DNA from: Fimbriimonadaceae bacterium
GTDB lineage: Bacteria > Armatimonadota > Fimbriimonadia > Fimbriimonadales > Fimbriimonadaceae
Length of the DNA stretch: 64,000 nt
Assembly: GCA_019694835.1 (NCBI GenBank)
Contig: JAIBBE010000177.1
Coordinates: forward strand, 1 to 64,000
Reading direction: 5' to 3'
Part shown: one piece after another, positions 35,790 through 45,200 of the stretch
How the letters are laid out: each line of letters opens with the position of its first letter
Numbering within the stretch: position 1 is the first letter of the stretch
Position numbers and translations under genes: made by a program
The notes under the pieces: model-generated
Told to the model about the DNA's origin: nothing
Database searches by the model: none
Seen by the model: the letters and a program-made list of their open reading frames with translations, nothing else

Positions 35790-35814
35790 GCCTCCATCTA
35801 CCACGGATGGAGGC
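35790..35814. repeat. Small palindromic repeat (GCCTCCATC)
   Basis: GCCTCCATC (35790-35798) and GATGGAGGC (35806-35814), perfect over 9 bases with a 7-base spacer. It is preceded by CTATG like the copy at 231. It lies between the convergent dus and thioredoxin-like genes and could terminate both. Confidence 0.7.
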
Positions 35815-35823
35815 TCCCTACGG

Positions 35824-36423
35824 TCACTTCGGGACCAGGTCGCAGGCCTCGGGGGGCATCCAATGCGCATCCTGACCTTCCCACTTAACGTTGCACCCGA
35901 TCGGGTTGGTCAGCGGAACAGCAACGGCCCGGCCCGAGAGAACGTCGTTGAGCGCATCGCGTAATTCGTGGGTCTGGGACTGCGTGTGGTCTCGGGGGTT
36001 GTCGATCGCCCTGCCTGTGAAAACCAGTTTACGGTCGCGGTTGAAGACGAAGAAATGCGGTGTCCGCAGCGCGCCATAAGCCTTGGCAATCGACTGATCG
36101 GCGTCGTGCAGATAGGGCCAAGGGAAGCCGTGCTCCGCCATCCGCCCAACCATCCCCTCGAATCCGTCGTGAGGGTGGGTGTTTGCACTGTTCGAGTTGA
36201 TGGCGACGAACTTGACACCTCGGTGGTGGTAATCCTCCACGATCTTGCGCGTGTCCTCGTCGCTGCCGATGACGTACGGGCAGTGGTTGCAGGTGAAGAA
36301 GATCACCAGCACTTCAGCATCGTCGAAGTCTCCCAGCCCGTACATTCCGCCATCGGTGGCCCTTAGCAAAAAATCCGGCGCGAATGCGCCAAGCGGAAGG
36401 GTAAACGGTGTGCTCATGGGCAT
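35824..36423 (-). CDS. Thioredoxin-fold (AhpC/TSA-like) redox protein
   Basis: 199 residues. [24 protein letters not shown] opens a redoxin domain, and the active site is CNHCPYV, a CxxC motif near residue 45. [18 protein letters not shown] and the cis-proline region [28 protein letters not shown] complete the fold. There is no signal peptide. This group (thioredoxin family, DipZ-like) is widespread; its partner is unknown. The start is ATG 36423 or 36417. Confidence 0.82.
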   Translation of the reverse strand: MPMSTPFTLPLGAFAPDFLLRATDGGMYGLGDFDDAEVLVIFFTCNHCPYVIGSDEDTRKIVEDYHHRGVKFVAINSNSANTHPHDGFEGMVGRMAEHGFPWPYLHDADQSIAKAYGALRTPHFFVFNRDRKLVFTGRAIDNPRDHTQSQTHELRDALNDVLSGRAVAVPLTNPIGCNVKWEGQDAHWMPPEACDLVPK

Positions 36424-36470
36424 AAAGGTACCCGCGACCCGGTGCCGCTTCGGTATCCTAGGGACCGCCG

Positions 36471-36558
36471 GGAAGGGTGGTCGAGTGGTTTAAGGCACCT
36501 GTCTTGAAAACAGGCGACGGGCAACTGTCCAGGGGTTCGAATCCCCTCCCTTCCTCCA
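36471..36558 (+). tRNA. tRNA-Ser (anticodon UGA)
   Basis: The acceptor stem GGAAGGG (36471-36477) pairs with CCCTTCC (36548-36554). The anticodon stem CCTGT/ACAGG encloses CTTGAAA, giving anticodon TGA. A long variable arm (class II) and TTCGAAT T-loop are present, and CCA is encoded (36556-36558). The discriminator base is T, not the G normal for serine tRNAs, which is slightly odd. The lyase gene starts 17 bases downstream. Confidence 0.93.
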
Positions 36559-36574
36559 CCGGTAAACTCCCTTC

Positions 36575-37975
36575 ATGGACTACCGGATCGAGAAGGACAG
36601 CTTGGGCGACGTGCAGGTTCCAAACGACGCCTATTGGGGCAGCCAAGCGGAGCGGACCCGCAACCTCTTCCAAATCAGCGGGTTGCAAGAGCACCCCAAG
36701 ATGATCGACGCCTTCGTTCTCCTCAAGAAGGCAGCTGCTGCCGTCAACACCGATCTCGGGCTTCTTGATAAGGAGGTCGGCGACGCCATCGTCGCCGCTG
36801 CAAGCGAGATCCTCCACGGCAAGCTGCGCGATCAGTTTCCGGTCGATGTCTTCCACATGGGGGCGGGAACCAGCCTCAACATGAACGTCAACGAGGTTCT
36901 CGCCAACCGGGCGGAGGAGATTCTTGGCGGTCAGAAGGGCGAATACAAGCGGGTCAATCCGAACGACCACCCAAACTACGGCCAGTCCACCAACGATACT
37001 TTCCCGACCGCGATGCGGATCATGGCGCGGCTGATGATGGAGCCGTTGTTCCAAGCGGTAGATCGCCTTGCCGACGCCCTCGCGGAGAAGGGAAGGGAGT
37101 TCGACCCTATCCTCAAGTCCGCCCGCACCCACCTTCAGGACGCGGTACCGATTCGGCTCGGCCAAGAGTTCACGGCGTATGCGCTCGCGGTTCGAAAGTC
37201 ACGTCGCTGGCTGGAGCACGCCGCCTACGAACTCGAGGAACTCGGCATCGGTGGCAGCGCGGCTGGAACCGGGCTGAACACGCACCCCGAGTACCGATTC
37301 AAGGTCGTCGAGCGGCTTCACGAGTACACCGGCCTCCCGTTCAGGCCCGCTGGCGATTTGCGTGAGGCCATGCAGAGCAATCTCGCAATGGAAGCCCTCG
37401 CCGCTGGCCTTCGTGTCCTCTGCCTCGAACTCACGCGCATCTCGAACGACCTGCGGCTGATGTGCAGCGGACCTCTGACCGGCCTGGCCGAGATCATCCT
37501 GCCCGCCGTCCAGCCCGGCTCCTCGATCATGCCCGGCAAGGTCAATCCGTCGATGGCGGAGAATTTGAACATCGTGCTGTTCCAGGTCCTCGGCCAGTGC
37601 CAGTCGATCGACTACTGCGTTCAGGCTGGTCAGCTGGAACTGAATGTGATGATGCCGGGCATGGCCTTCAGCGCTCAATTCGCCTTGCAGATTCTGGCCA
37701 ACACCTTGGACACGTTCACCGAGAATTGCGTGAAGGGAATCCAGGCCGATGCCGAGGTTTGCGCGCTCTACGCCGAAACTTCGCCGTCCCTTGCGACCGC
37801 GCTGAACGCCCACATCGGCTACAAGTCGGCGGCGGAAGTCGTCAAGAAGGCGCTCAAGGAGAAGAAGCGCATTCCCGATGTCGTGCGCGAGATGCAATTG
37901 CTCGACGAGGAGACGCTGATGCTGGCACTCGATCCGGCGTTATTGACGGAGCCGGGCATTCCCGGCAGGCACTAA
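36575..37975 (+). CDS. aspA: Aspartate ammonia-lyase-like enzyme of the fumarase/aspartase family
   Basis: 466 residues. DYRIEKDSLGDVQVPNDAYWGSQAERTRNLF is the class II fumarase/aspartase N-terminus. The signature GSSIMPGKVNPSMAE carries the catalytic SS-loop serine and the substrate-binding KVN. ISNDLRLMCSGPLTGLAEIILP, and AEDL-like PAGDLREAM in place of the FumC APNKFEA segment, favour aspartase over fumarase. The calls are easily confused, and fumC remains possible. It sits 17 bases after tRNA-Ser and could share its promoter. Confidence 0.8.
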   Translation: MDYRIEKDSLGDVQVPNDAYWGSQAERTRNLFQISGLQEHPKMIDAFVLLKKAAAAVNTDLGLLDKEVGDAIVAAASEILHGKLRDQFPVDVFHMGAGTSLNMNVNEVLANRAEEILGGQKGEYKRVNPNDHPNYGQSTNDTFPTAMRIMARLMMEPLFQAVDRLADALAEKGREFDPILKSARTHLQDAVPIRLGQEFTAYALAVRKSRRWLEHAAYELEELGIGGSAAGTGLNTHPEYRFKVVERLHEYTGLPFRPAGDLREAMQSNLAMEALAAGLRVLCLELTRISNDLRLMCSGPLTGLAEIILPAVQPGSSIMPGKVNPSMAENLNIVLFQVLGQCQSIDYCVQAGQLELNVMMPGMAFSAQFALQILANTLDTFTENCVKGIQADAEVCALYAETSPSLATALNAHIGYKSAAEVVKKALKEKKRIPDVVREMQLLDEETLMLALDPALLTEPGIPGRH

Positions 37976-37987
37976 GTCGGAGGACTG

Positions 37988-39184
37988 TCAACCCGACCGG
38001 ATGACCTGCTTCTCGGCCTTTCCGTCGTCGGCTCGCCATCTCTGACTCGTGAATACCTGGCGAAGAGCGGCGTTCGGCCGCCCGGCCCGGTACCTGCCGA
38101 GTGAGGGCAGGTAGACCAATCCGGTACGGCGGGAGTAGGTCGCCAGCAAAACGAGCCTTCCTCGGGTCAGGCGGATCGGCTCGGCGTCCTTGGGCGGTTT
38201 CTTGAACCCCAGATCGGCCACGTCGCCCGCAGCCACATCCGCTGTCCGCCCTCGGTACGAGACGGTCAACGGTCCCACACCGAGATCCCATTGAGAGGCA
38301 ACCGGCTTGCGAACGGGGCTCCCACCGCCAAAAGAACCGCCGACCAGGGACGAGTAGGCACCGACGACCAGCCCTGATTGTGGGTCAACATAGACATCCC
38401 AGATGGGGGGAAGACCGTCGAACATGATCGGGCCTTCCAAATCTCGCCACCTTCCGGTGTAGATTAACACGCCCCGACGCTCACGCTGGTAAGTGCGCCA
38501 AGCGACAGGCGTTGAGGGCAAGATCTCCGCAGGCCCGGGTACCCACACCTGGTGTGCGACCGGTCTGTCTATCACCAGCCGTCCCTGTGCGCGACCCTGA
38601 AGATAGCTGAGCATGGTGTCCTCGGCTTGGCTTGTGGTGATTGCTGGCGGAACCCAGGCTGGTCTGATGGGGAGGTTCGGACCGAGAGCCTTCATAATCT
38701 GGCCCGTCAGGGCGTTAACGACAACGTGAGCTCCGCACTCAACAAAGAGAAAATTGCCTTCTTCCACCGTAAACCAAACGGTGTACTCTGGTCCACCTGG
38801 CGTTCGATCGGCGATGAGTCGAGTCACAGAGATCGACGAGAACGAGGGCCAAAGTTCTCGGAACTCATCAATCGCGATGCGCCTTGCCTCAGTCGCATTA
38901 ACCCGCTCCACAGCCTCCTGCACATCAAGGTTTTGGATACAAAATGTGTAGCCTCGAACGGTTCCATCACGATATAGCGCAATGTATGCTGATGGGGTGG
39001 AAACGATAAACATCTCGTCACCCATTTCTTGCCATCCCTGATCGACCCGCAAGCCAACCCGGGTGTATGGCCCGGCGAGGCGATCGTAGAGTGCAGAAGC
39101 CCGGTTGAGCAGCTGTTCTTGCGAGAGAGGCTGCTGATTGAAGAGGGCCAAAGCAACCCACAGGGAACTGCCGCCTAAACTCAT
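37988..39184 (-). CDS. Hypothetical protein, PepSY-like architecture
   Basis: 398 residues with no clear signal peptide (MSLGGSSLWVALALFNQQ). Repeated mixed alpha/beta segments, AVERVNATEARRIAIDEFRELWPSFSSISVTRL followed by TVWFTVEEGNFLFVECGAHVVVNALTGQIMKAL, recall the PepSY/YcdB pattern of an acidic helix and strands ending in an xDAxTGxI-like turn. A second such unit ends WDVYVDPQSGLVVGAYSS. The assignment is tentative. The 370-base gap upstream holds an inverted repeat. Confidence 0.55.
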   Translation of the reverse strand: MSLGGSSLWVALALFNQQPLSQEQLLNRASALYDRLAGPYTRVGLRVDQGWQEMGDEMFIVSTPSAYIALYRDGTVRGYTFCIQNLDVQEAVERVNATEARRIAIDEFRELWPSFSSISVTRLIADRTPGGPEYTVWFTVEEGNFLFVECGAHVVVNALTGQIMKALGPNLPIRPAWVPPAITTSQAEDTMLSYLQGRAQGRLVIDRPVAHQVWVPGPAEILPSTPVAWRTYQRERRGVLIYTGRWRDLEGPIMFDGLPPIWDVYVDPQSGLVVGAYSSLVGGSFGGGSPVRKPVASQWDLGVGPLTVSYRGRTADVAAGDVADLGFKKPPKDAEPIRLTRGRLVLLATYSRRTGLVYLPSLGRYRAGRPNAALRQVFTSQRWRADDGKAEKQVIRSG

Positions 39185-39360
39185 ATGCCGTACTCCTCCT
39201 GACGATCTTGCATGGAAATCGCTTCAAGCCCAAGGTTGTGTTTCAAGGCATTTTGCACAGCTGCCAGGACCGCGCCGCAATGAGGGTAACTCGTCGAGAC
39301 CTCGATAGTCACTGCTGCTCCGTCCTAAAAAATGCCTCACGTGGAGGCAAGCCTCAACAC

Positions 39361-39429
39361 TACCGCTCGCATCCTGCCGACACGGACTACAGAGGACTTG
39401 GCTGGGAGGCCGGCAGGATGCCAGCGGTA
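39361..39429. repeat. 19-base inverted repeat, TACCGCTGGCATCCTGCCG family, copy 1
   Basis: The arms 39361-39379 and 39411-39429 are reverse complements with a single mismatch, separated by 31 bases. The same arm sequence makes the perfect repeat at 41195-41266. It lies in the 370-base gap 39185-39554, in which I see no gene. Confidence 0.85.
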
Positions 39430-39554
39430 CATCCGGAACTCAGTCGCCGACGAAACGATCCGACAAGCAAAGTCCATCCATTTCGACAGTCCGCCACAAC
39501 CCCTAGTGCAGATTCGAGCGATTCGCGATAAACTGCCGTAGACAGGTGGGTTCT

Positions 39555-40865
39555 ATGGCAAACAAACTGACGAGACGGGAAGTGTTGAAGGGGACGGCGA
39601 CCGCTGCCGTGGGACTTGCGGTCGGGCCGATGCTGGCTCAGGCTTCGCCGCCGGTACGCCGGAGCAAGCGACTTCGCATCGGCATCATCGGCTGTGGCGG
39701 AAAGGGCTGGAGCGGGATGGAAGAGGCGTCGGCGCACGGCGACATCGTCGCTCTTGCCGACATCGATACCCAGAATCTGACCAAAGCGCTCCTTGAGCAT
39801 CCGCGCGCGAGCACGTTCGTTGACTACCGGCAGATGCTCGAAGCGATGAGAGGTGACATGGACGCGGTCGTCATCAGCACGCCCGACCACCATCACGCCA
39901 TCGCCTCCGCGCTCACGATGCGCCAGGGTCTGCACTGCTATACCGAGAAGCCACTTACCCGCACGATTTGGGAAGCCCGGCAACTCGCCAAGATTGCGAG
40001 GGACAAGAAGGTCGCCACGCAGATGGGCAACCAGAGCACGGCGAGCACCAACATGCGGAAGGTGGCGGCGCTGATTCAGGCCGGCACATGGGGCAATGTC
40101 AAGGAAATTCACCTCTGGACCGACCGCGCGAGTGGCTGGTGGAAGCAGGGCGTCCCGCGTCCGGCACCGGGCAAGGCACCCAAGCACGTTGCCTTCGACC
40201 TCTGGCTGGGACCGCGACCGGAGCGGCCTTTCGCCGACGGCTATCACCCGTTCGCCTGGCGCGGTTGGTGGGACTTCGGCACCGGCTCGCTCGGCGACAT
40301 GGGATGTCACATCTTTAACATGCCGCACATGGCCCTGAACCTGCGCGATCCGCTGTCGGTGCAGGCCGAGACGAGTGGGCACAATCGCGACAGCTTCCCG
40401 GAGTGGGCGATCGTCCACTACGAGTTCCCGACCACCTCGAAGCGCCCCGGCTTCCCCCTTCACTGGTATGACGGCGGTAAGAGGCCGGACACCGCGTTGG
40501 CCTCCGGTCAGACTCTCGGTGAGAACGGCGTTATCGTCGTGTGCGAGAAGGACACCATCTTTGCTCCGGATTCTGCCAATGTTGACTTTCGACTAACCAG
40601 TGGCGGGACTATGCCCGATATCCAGGTTGACGAGTCGCCTGGCCATATGGCCGAGTTCGCCCGCGCTGCCCTTGGTGGCCCGCCAGCCCGCTCCAATTTC
40701 CCTGATTATTCTGGGCCGATGACGGAAACCGTTTTGCTCGGTAATTTGGCGATTTGGGCGGACGGGCCTAAACTGGAGTGGGATGCCAAGAAGATGCAGG
40801 TTAAGGGAACCAGCGAGTTTGACGAACTGATCCGGCCCAAATTCCGTGACGGTTGGTCGATTTGA
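39555..40865 (+). CDS. Tat-exported Gfo/Idh/MocA family oxidoreductase
   Basis: 436 residues from ATG 39555. A twin-arginine signal (TRREVLKGTATAAVG ... AQA) is followed by a Rossmann domain with the nucleotide motif GIIGCGGKGWSGMEEA. Conserved EKPLTRTIWEARQL contains the catalytic-type lysine, and the C-terminal domain has FDLWLGPRPERPF and GTGSLGDMGCHIFNMPHM. Exported members of this group, abundant in planctomycetes and armatimonads, act on sugars, often with tightly bound NAD. The substrate is unknown. The following S4 gene overlaps its stop. Confidence 0.88.
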   Translation: MANKLTRREVLKGTATAAVGLAVGPMLAQASPPVRRSKRLRIGIIGCGGKGWSGMEEASAHGDIVALADIDTQNLTKALLEHPRASTFVDYRQMLEAMRGDMDAVVISTPDHHHAIASALTMRQGLHCYTEKPLTRTIWEARQLAKIARDKKVATQMGNQSTASTNMRKVAALIQAGTWGNVKEIHLWTDRASGWWKQGVPRPAPGKAPKHVAFDLWLGPRPERPFADGYHPFAWRGWWDFGTGSLGDMGCHIFNMPHMALNLRDPLSVQAETSGHNRDSFPEWAIVHYEFPTTSKRPGFPLHWYDGGKRPDTALASGQTLGENGVIVVCEKDTIFAPDSANVDFRLTSGGTMPDIQVDESPGHMAEFARAALGGPPARSNFPDYSGPMTETVLLGNLAIWADGPKLEWDAKKMQVKGTSEFDELIRPKFRDGWSI

Positions 40866-41077
40866 CGGTCGTGGAATTTCGCCTTCGCACCGAGTACATC
40901 ACACTGAGTCAACTCTTGAAGGCGGTCGATCTGGCGTCTTCGGGGGCTGAAGCGAAGGCGATTCTCGCAGAAGGTGGTGTGTTGGTGAATGGGGAGGAGG
41001 ACAATCGGCGAGGCCGGAAGCTCCGGCCTGGCGATGTCGTTCGTTTGTCGGACGGGGAGGAGATTCGGGTCAATTAA
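40862..41077 (+). CDS. RNA-binding S4 domain protein (YaaA/RlbA-like)
   Basis: 71 residues if TTG 40862 is used, overlapping the preceding stop; GTG 40871 is equally possible. The whole protein is one S4 domain: YITLSQLLKAVDLASSGAEAKAILAEGGVLVNGEEDNRRGRKLRPGDVV, the standard helix-turn-loop with VLVNGE and RGRKLRPGD. Small stand-alone S4 proteins of this type are associated with ribosome assembly or stress and are often next to recF; here recF is absent. Confidence 0.8.
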   Translation: MTVVEFRLRTEYITLSQLLKAVDLASSGAEAKAILAEGGVLVNGEEDNRRGRKLRPGDVVRLSDGEEIRVN

Positions 41078-41194
41078 CCGTGGCGCGGCCGTCCCGCCCG
41101 CGCTGGCGAATATTAGAAGTTCTAGTCTCAAGCCTGCAACCAGGCCCTGACTTTCGGACACTTCCTATGTCCTAACCGAACGTTGACCTCATTC

Positions 41195-41266
41195 GTACCG
41201 CTGGCATCCTGCCGGTCTCCCAGCGAAAGTTCTCCGTAAGCGGTGCCGGCAGGATGCCAGCGGTAC
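41195..41266. repeat. Perfect 21-base inverted repeat, same family, copy 2
   Basis: The arms 41195-41215 and 41246-41266 are exact complements over 21 bases around a 30-base centre. The arm contains TACCGCTGGCATCCTGCCGG, shared with copy 1 at 39361. It lies between the convergent S4 and era genes. Confidence 0.9.
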
Positions 41267-41304
41267 GGCCGGATCCGTAATCTTGACCAGGATCGGCATC
41301 TTGC

Positions 41305-42204
41305 CTAACCCGTTAGAATCTCAAGATCGCGCAGCATTCGAGGGTTCTGCCGCCAATCCGTTCGAACTTTTACGAACAGCTCAAGGAAAACCCTCGTTCC
41401 CGTCCAGCTCTCGATCTCCAGTCGCGCTTCAGTGCCAATGCGTTTAAGCATTGCGCCTTTCTTCCCGATCAGGATAGCCTTTTGGCCGTCTTTCTCTACG
41501 ACGATGGATGCCGAAATACGGGTAAGACCGCCTTCGGTTTCCTCCCATGTGTCGACGACGGTCGCTAACGCGTGAGGCACTTCTTCGCGGGTGAGTTGGA
41601 GCGCTTTCTCACGAATGATTTCCGCTGCCATAACTCGCATCGGCATATCGGTGATGTCGTCGGCGGGGAAGAGGAGTTCGGATTCGGGAAGATTGGCGAT
41701 GATCAACTCGATGAGCTTATCGGCATTGTGACCTCGTGTCATCGTCGTCATCATGTAGTCGGCAGGGTCGAAAAGTTTGAGATACTCGTCAACATTCTCC
41801 TGAACATGATGGGGTTTAAGGAGGTCCATCTTGTTCATGCAGAGGAGAACCTTTGGACCCGTTCCACTCGGACGAGATCGAGCGATCATGGTGGCGATCG
41901 CATCATCCTCTCGGTCGGGTTTGCGGCTGACATCAACCACGGCTAGGATGAGGTCCGTATCGCCTAACGCTTGCTCAGCCGTTTCATTTAGCAGCTTTCC
42001 GAGTTGCGTGTGGGCCTCGTGAACGCCCGGCGTATCGATGAAAATTATCTGGTAATCCTCGGTTGTTGCTATGCCGAGCAATCGACGACGCGTCGTCTGC
42101 GCCTTGTTGCTGACGATCGAAACCTTCTGCCCAACGATGTGATTGAGCAGGGTGCTCTTCCCGACATTAGGCTTCCCGATGAGGGTGACGAATCCAGCTT
42201 TCAA
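41305..42204 (-). CDS. era: GTPase Era
   Basis: 299 residues, standard. G1 LIGKPNVGKSTLLNHI, G3 IIFIDTPGVHEAHTQLGK, G4 CMNKMDLLK, then the C-terminal KH domain with GKKGAMLKRIGTEARLEIESW. Era binds the 3' end of 16S rRNA and is needed for 30S maturation. The large gene upstream ends two bases before its start, so the two are almost certainly co-transcribed. rnc and ybeY, frequent era partners, are not here. Confidence 0.96.
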   Translation of the reverse strand: MKAGFVTLIGKPNVGKSTLLNHIVGQKVSIVSNKAQTTRRRLLGIATTEDYQIIFIDTPGVHEAHTQLGKLLNETAEQALGDTDLILAVVDVSRKPDREDDAIATMIARSRPSGTGPKVLLCMNKMDLLKPHHVQENVDEYLKLFDPADYMMTTMTRGHNADKLIELIIANLPESELLFPADDITDMPMRVMAAEIIREKALQLTREEVPHALATVVDTWEETEGGLTRISASIVVEKDGQKAILIGKKGAMLKRIGTEARLEIESWTGTRVFLELFVKVRTDWRQNPRMLRDLEILTG

Positions 42205-42206
42205 CG

Positions 42207-45200
42207 CTACTCCCGCTTCCGGAACACGACATTCATGTTCAAGCCTTCGAAGGGATCGTTGATTGTGGGAGCGGTGCGGTCGGTGCTTTCGCGTCGTCGG
42301 GGATCAGGTTCTTCACCACCTCGCCGCTTGGGGTTCCTCCGTCGCCGGCGCCGACCAGCTTGATCGATATCCGATTCCTCATCGACAACGGGCTCGAGGT
42401 CCAAGAGGGATGGCTTAATGAGAAGGTCGTCCGCCAGTTCTTCAGACCAGCTTTCCTCCATCCACTCGTCGAGCTTCATAATGGGTACATCGAAGTTCAT
42501 CCCATCTTGCTTCAAGGTGTTGTCCGCACGAGGGATAATCTCGTCAACCTTAAGCATTTCCTCCGGATCGAGAGCGAGCAGAGATTCGATTTCCGCTTTC
42601 GGTCCGACCAAGAAGGATGCAGTGCTTCCGTCATTGGCCGAATACTGGAGATGAGTGGCATCAAGCATGGCCCATTCGTGGGTCAACTGATCGTAAGCAG
42701 ACCACTTATCCGGAAGGGTCAATGTGCGAGAGCCGCCGCCTGAACAATGTACAGACAAGAAGGGTGGTCGCACGTGAACAACGTCTTCCTGGTAATTCCA
42801 AACATGTGCCCCGGCCATTTGTCCCAATGCTCTAAACAGCGCGGGTGTTACGATGGGCTCGCCAAGGAAGACACTGGTCCAGTCCACCTGATTCGAACCT
42901 TCGGACCTGAACTCACGAACGACGAAACTTGGCAAGCCTGTCTGAGAGTATTCACCAAGCACCGTGCCATCTTCGGGTATTGCAAAGTAACTGGGCTCCA
43001 GTGTGCCCCCGCCCGAAAGCAGTTGCTCGGGTAGCGCTTCACAAAGCGGATGTCGGCGATTCAAAAGTGTGGTGCCGGGCTTGCTCGCAAAAGGCTGCGG
43101 CTTAAGCGCGATACCGGTTACTTCCCTGACTCTTTCGAGCGATTCACGACCACCATCGAAGAGTCCCGCTGCATAGAGCCAGAAGAGCACTTTTCCGTCA
43201 CGCTGAAGTCGATTCTTGATCGCACCACGTACTTCGGGACGAATATCCCACGCATTCATAAACACGTAGAGCTTGCTTTCCGGGAACTTCTCGCGGTGGG
43301 CCAAATCGCTAAGGAGGTAGAAACCCACACTGAGGCCGCTTCGGAGGACGGCTTCGCGGACATCTTGGACCAAGAGTCTAAACGCTTTTTGGTCAACCAA
43401 GTAGGCCAAGCTGCGCTCGTCGATAAACACGGCAACATCCGGTTCGCCGGGCGAGGAGGCCATCCGTTCGACCAAGAGGTCGCGTACCTGCGCGCCTCGC
43501 TGCCAAATTCCGGGGGAATTCAGCCATCCGTTGCCCCAGAGATCCATCCAGCAAACGCCACTCAAGTGAGCGACTGCCGCTCCCGCACCGCGCCAATGCA
43601 CGCTCTCGAGAGCTTGGGGATTTCGCATGACCGGGTTGAAGTCGTCCGGTTCCTGACCTCGGCCACTGAACGGAGTTTTGAAGTCCTCTTCGCTGATGAA
43701 GAGTTTGCCATTGAGCGCGAAACTGTCGATTGGGCTCGGGAAGGCTGCGCTGCCACCTGGCTCCCGGCTCCGGTAGCTCGGCGGACCTGCAATCAAGTCC
43801 AATTCCGGCGTTCGCATGAGTTTGCCCAGCGAGAGGTGCCCGCTGGCGGGGTGCGACCACTCGAAGGTATAGCCGTAGCTCGCACCAACCAGGAAGTAGC
43901 CGTCACTCGCTTCTTTGACGGCGTAAGCCAGTTTGCCAATCCTCTCGACGGTTGCGTCGCTTAGAAAGAGGTGGTAATCCACCCAGCGGCGGGCTTTGCG
44001 TCCAGTCCGAACGAACTCTTCACCGGTTTTGACCTCGCTGCGGTATTCGGGAACTGAGACGGTTTCAAAGTGCACTTGTCCGTCGAACCAGGCGGCTCGC
44101 AGCGAGACGACGTCGTTGCGGTAGCGGAGGCGCACCCACTCTTGAAACTTCTCGAAGGCAGCAACGGAAGTGTCGTAACCCCAACCATCGGCGAAGAACC
44201 ACTCGCCTCGCTCCAAGTGAACCCCCATGACATGATCGGCCAAAGGAAGGAGGCGCATCTTCGAGACGAACTCGCGAAGGCAGTCTTCAGCGATGCCCCA
44301 AAAAGCGTCGTCGCAGACGCTGGGTTCGGCCAGGCCGCCGATCTCAGCGACATACGACGCTTTCGGATATTGCTTATCCCATCCCTTCGGAGCGGCAAAG
44401 ACGATTCGGAACATCACCTGTGCTTCAGGGTCGATGGAGACGGTCTTCTTGAGCAGGTAACCCGCAAAGCTCACCGCGTCGTTTACGGATTCGGGGTCGA
44501 CCACGAACTCGACCAGGTGGACGAAGACATGGACTCCACGCGCGCTGGCGAGCCGAATCTCCTCGAGCACGGTTTCAGCCCGTTTCTCGTCGGGCGAACT
44601 GCCGAAGAAGAAGATGGGCGGGTACACCTTCTGATCGCGGACAAGGGTCGGAATCCCGTCGCGAAGAATGACCTGTGGCGCATCGGACGGTATCGGAACG
44701 TGTCGCCGCTGGGGCTTGACTTGTTCGACCGGCGGTGCGGGCTCCGGACTTTTGGCTCGGGAACTGGGGCGCTTTCGGAACGAAACCTGCAGGTCGTCTT
44801 CTTGGATAACGGCGACCACGGCCGTTGGCTGGTCGGGTGCCTCCTGAAGGTCGTCATATCCGCCGCGCCCTCGTCGCCGTCCCCGCCGCCGGCGTCGCTT
44901 GCCGTTGGCATCGACCTCTTCATCATCGATTGGCGGCTGGAGAGCGGCGGCGGCGGTGATTGGCTGGTCATCGGCTTTTCGCCGTCGGGATCGGCGTGGC
45001 GCCAGCGTCGAGGTCGGTTCTTCAGGTTCCTTGGCGGGTGCCGTGGCTTTGGCAGGCGCGCGCCATACGGGCACGGGCAGATCATCATCGTAGGCGCTCG
45101 CGGCTGCGGGCGCCACTTTCGACTTCCGACTCGACGTACGCCTTGATTTCTCCGGCTTGGGCGCTGGCTCTGGATCAGGCTGGACACTCGGCACTCGGGC

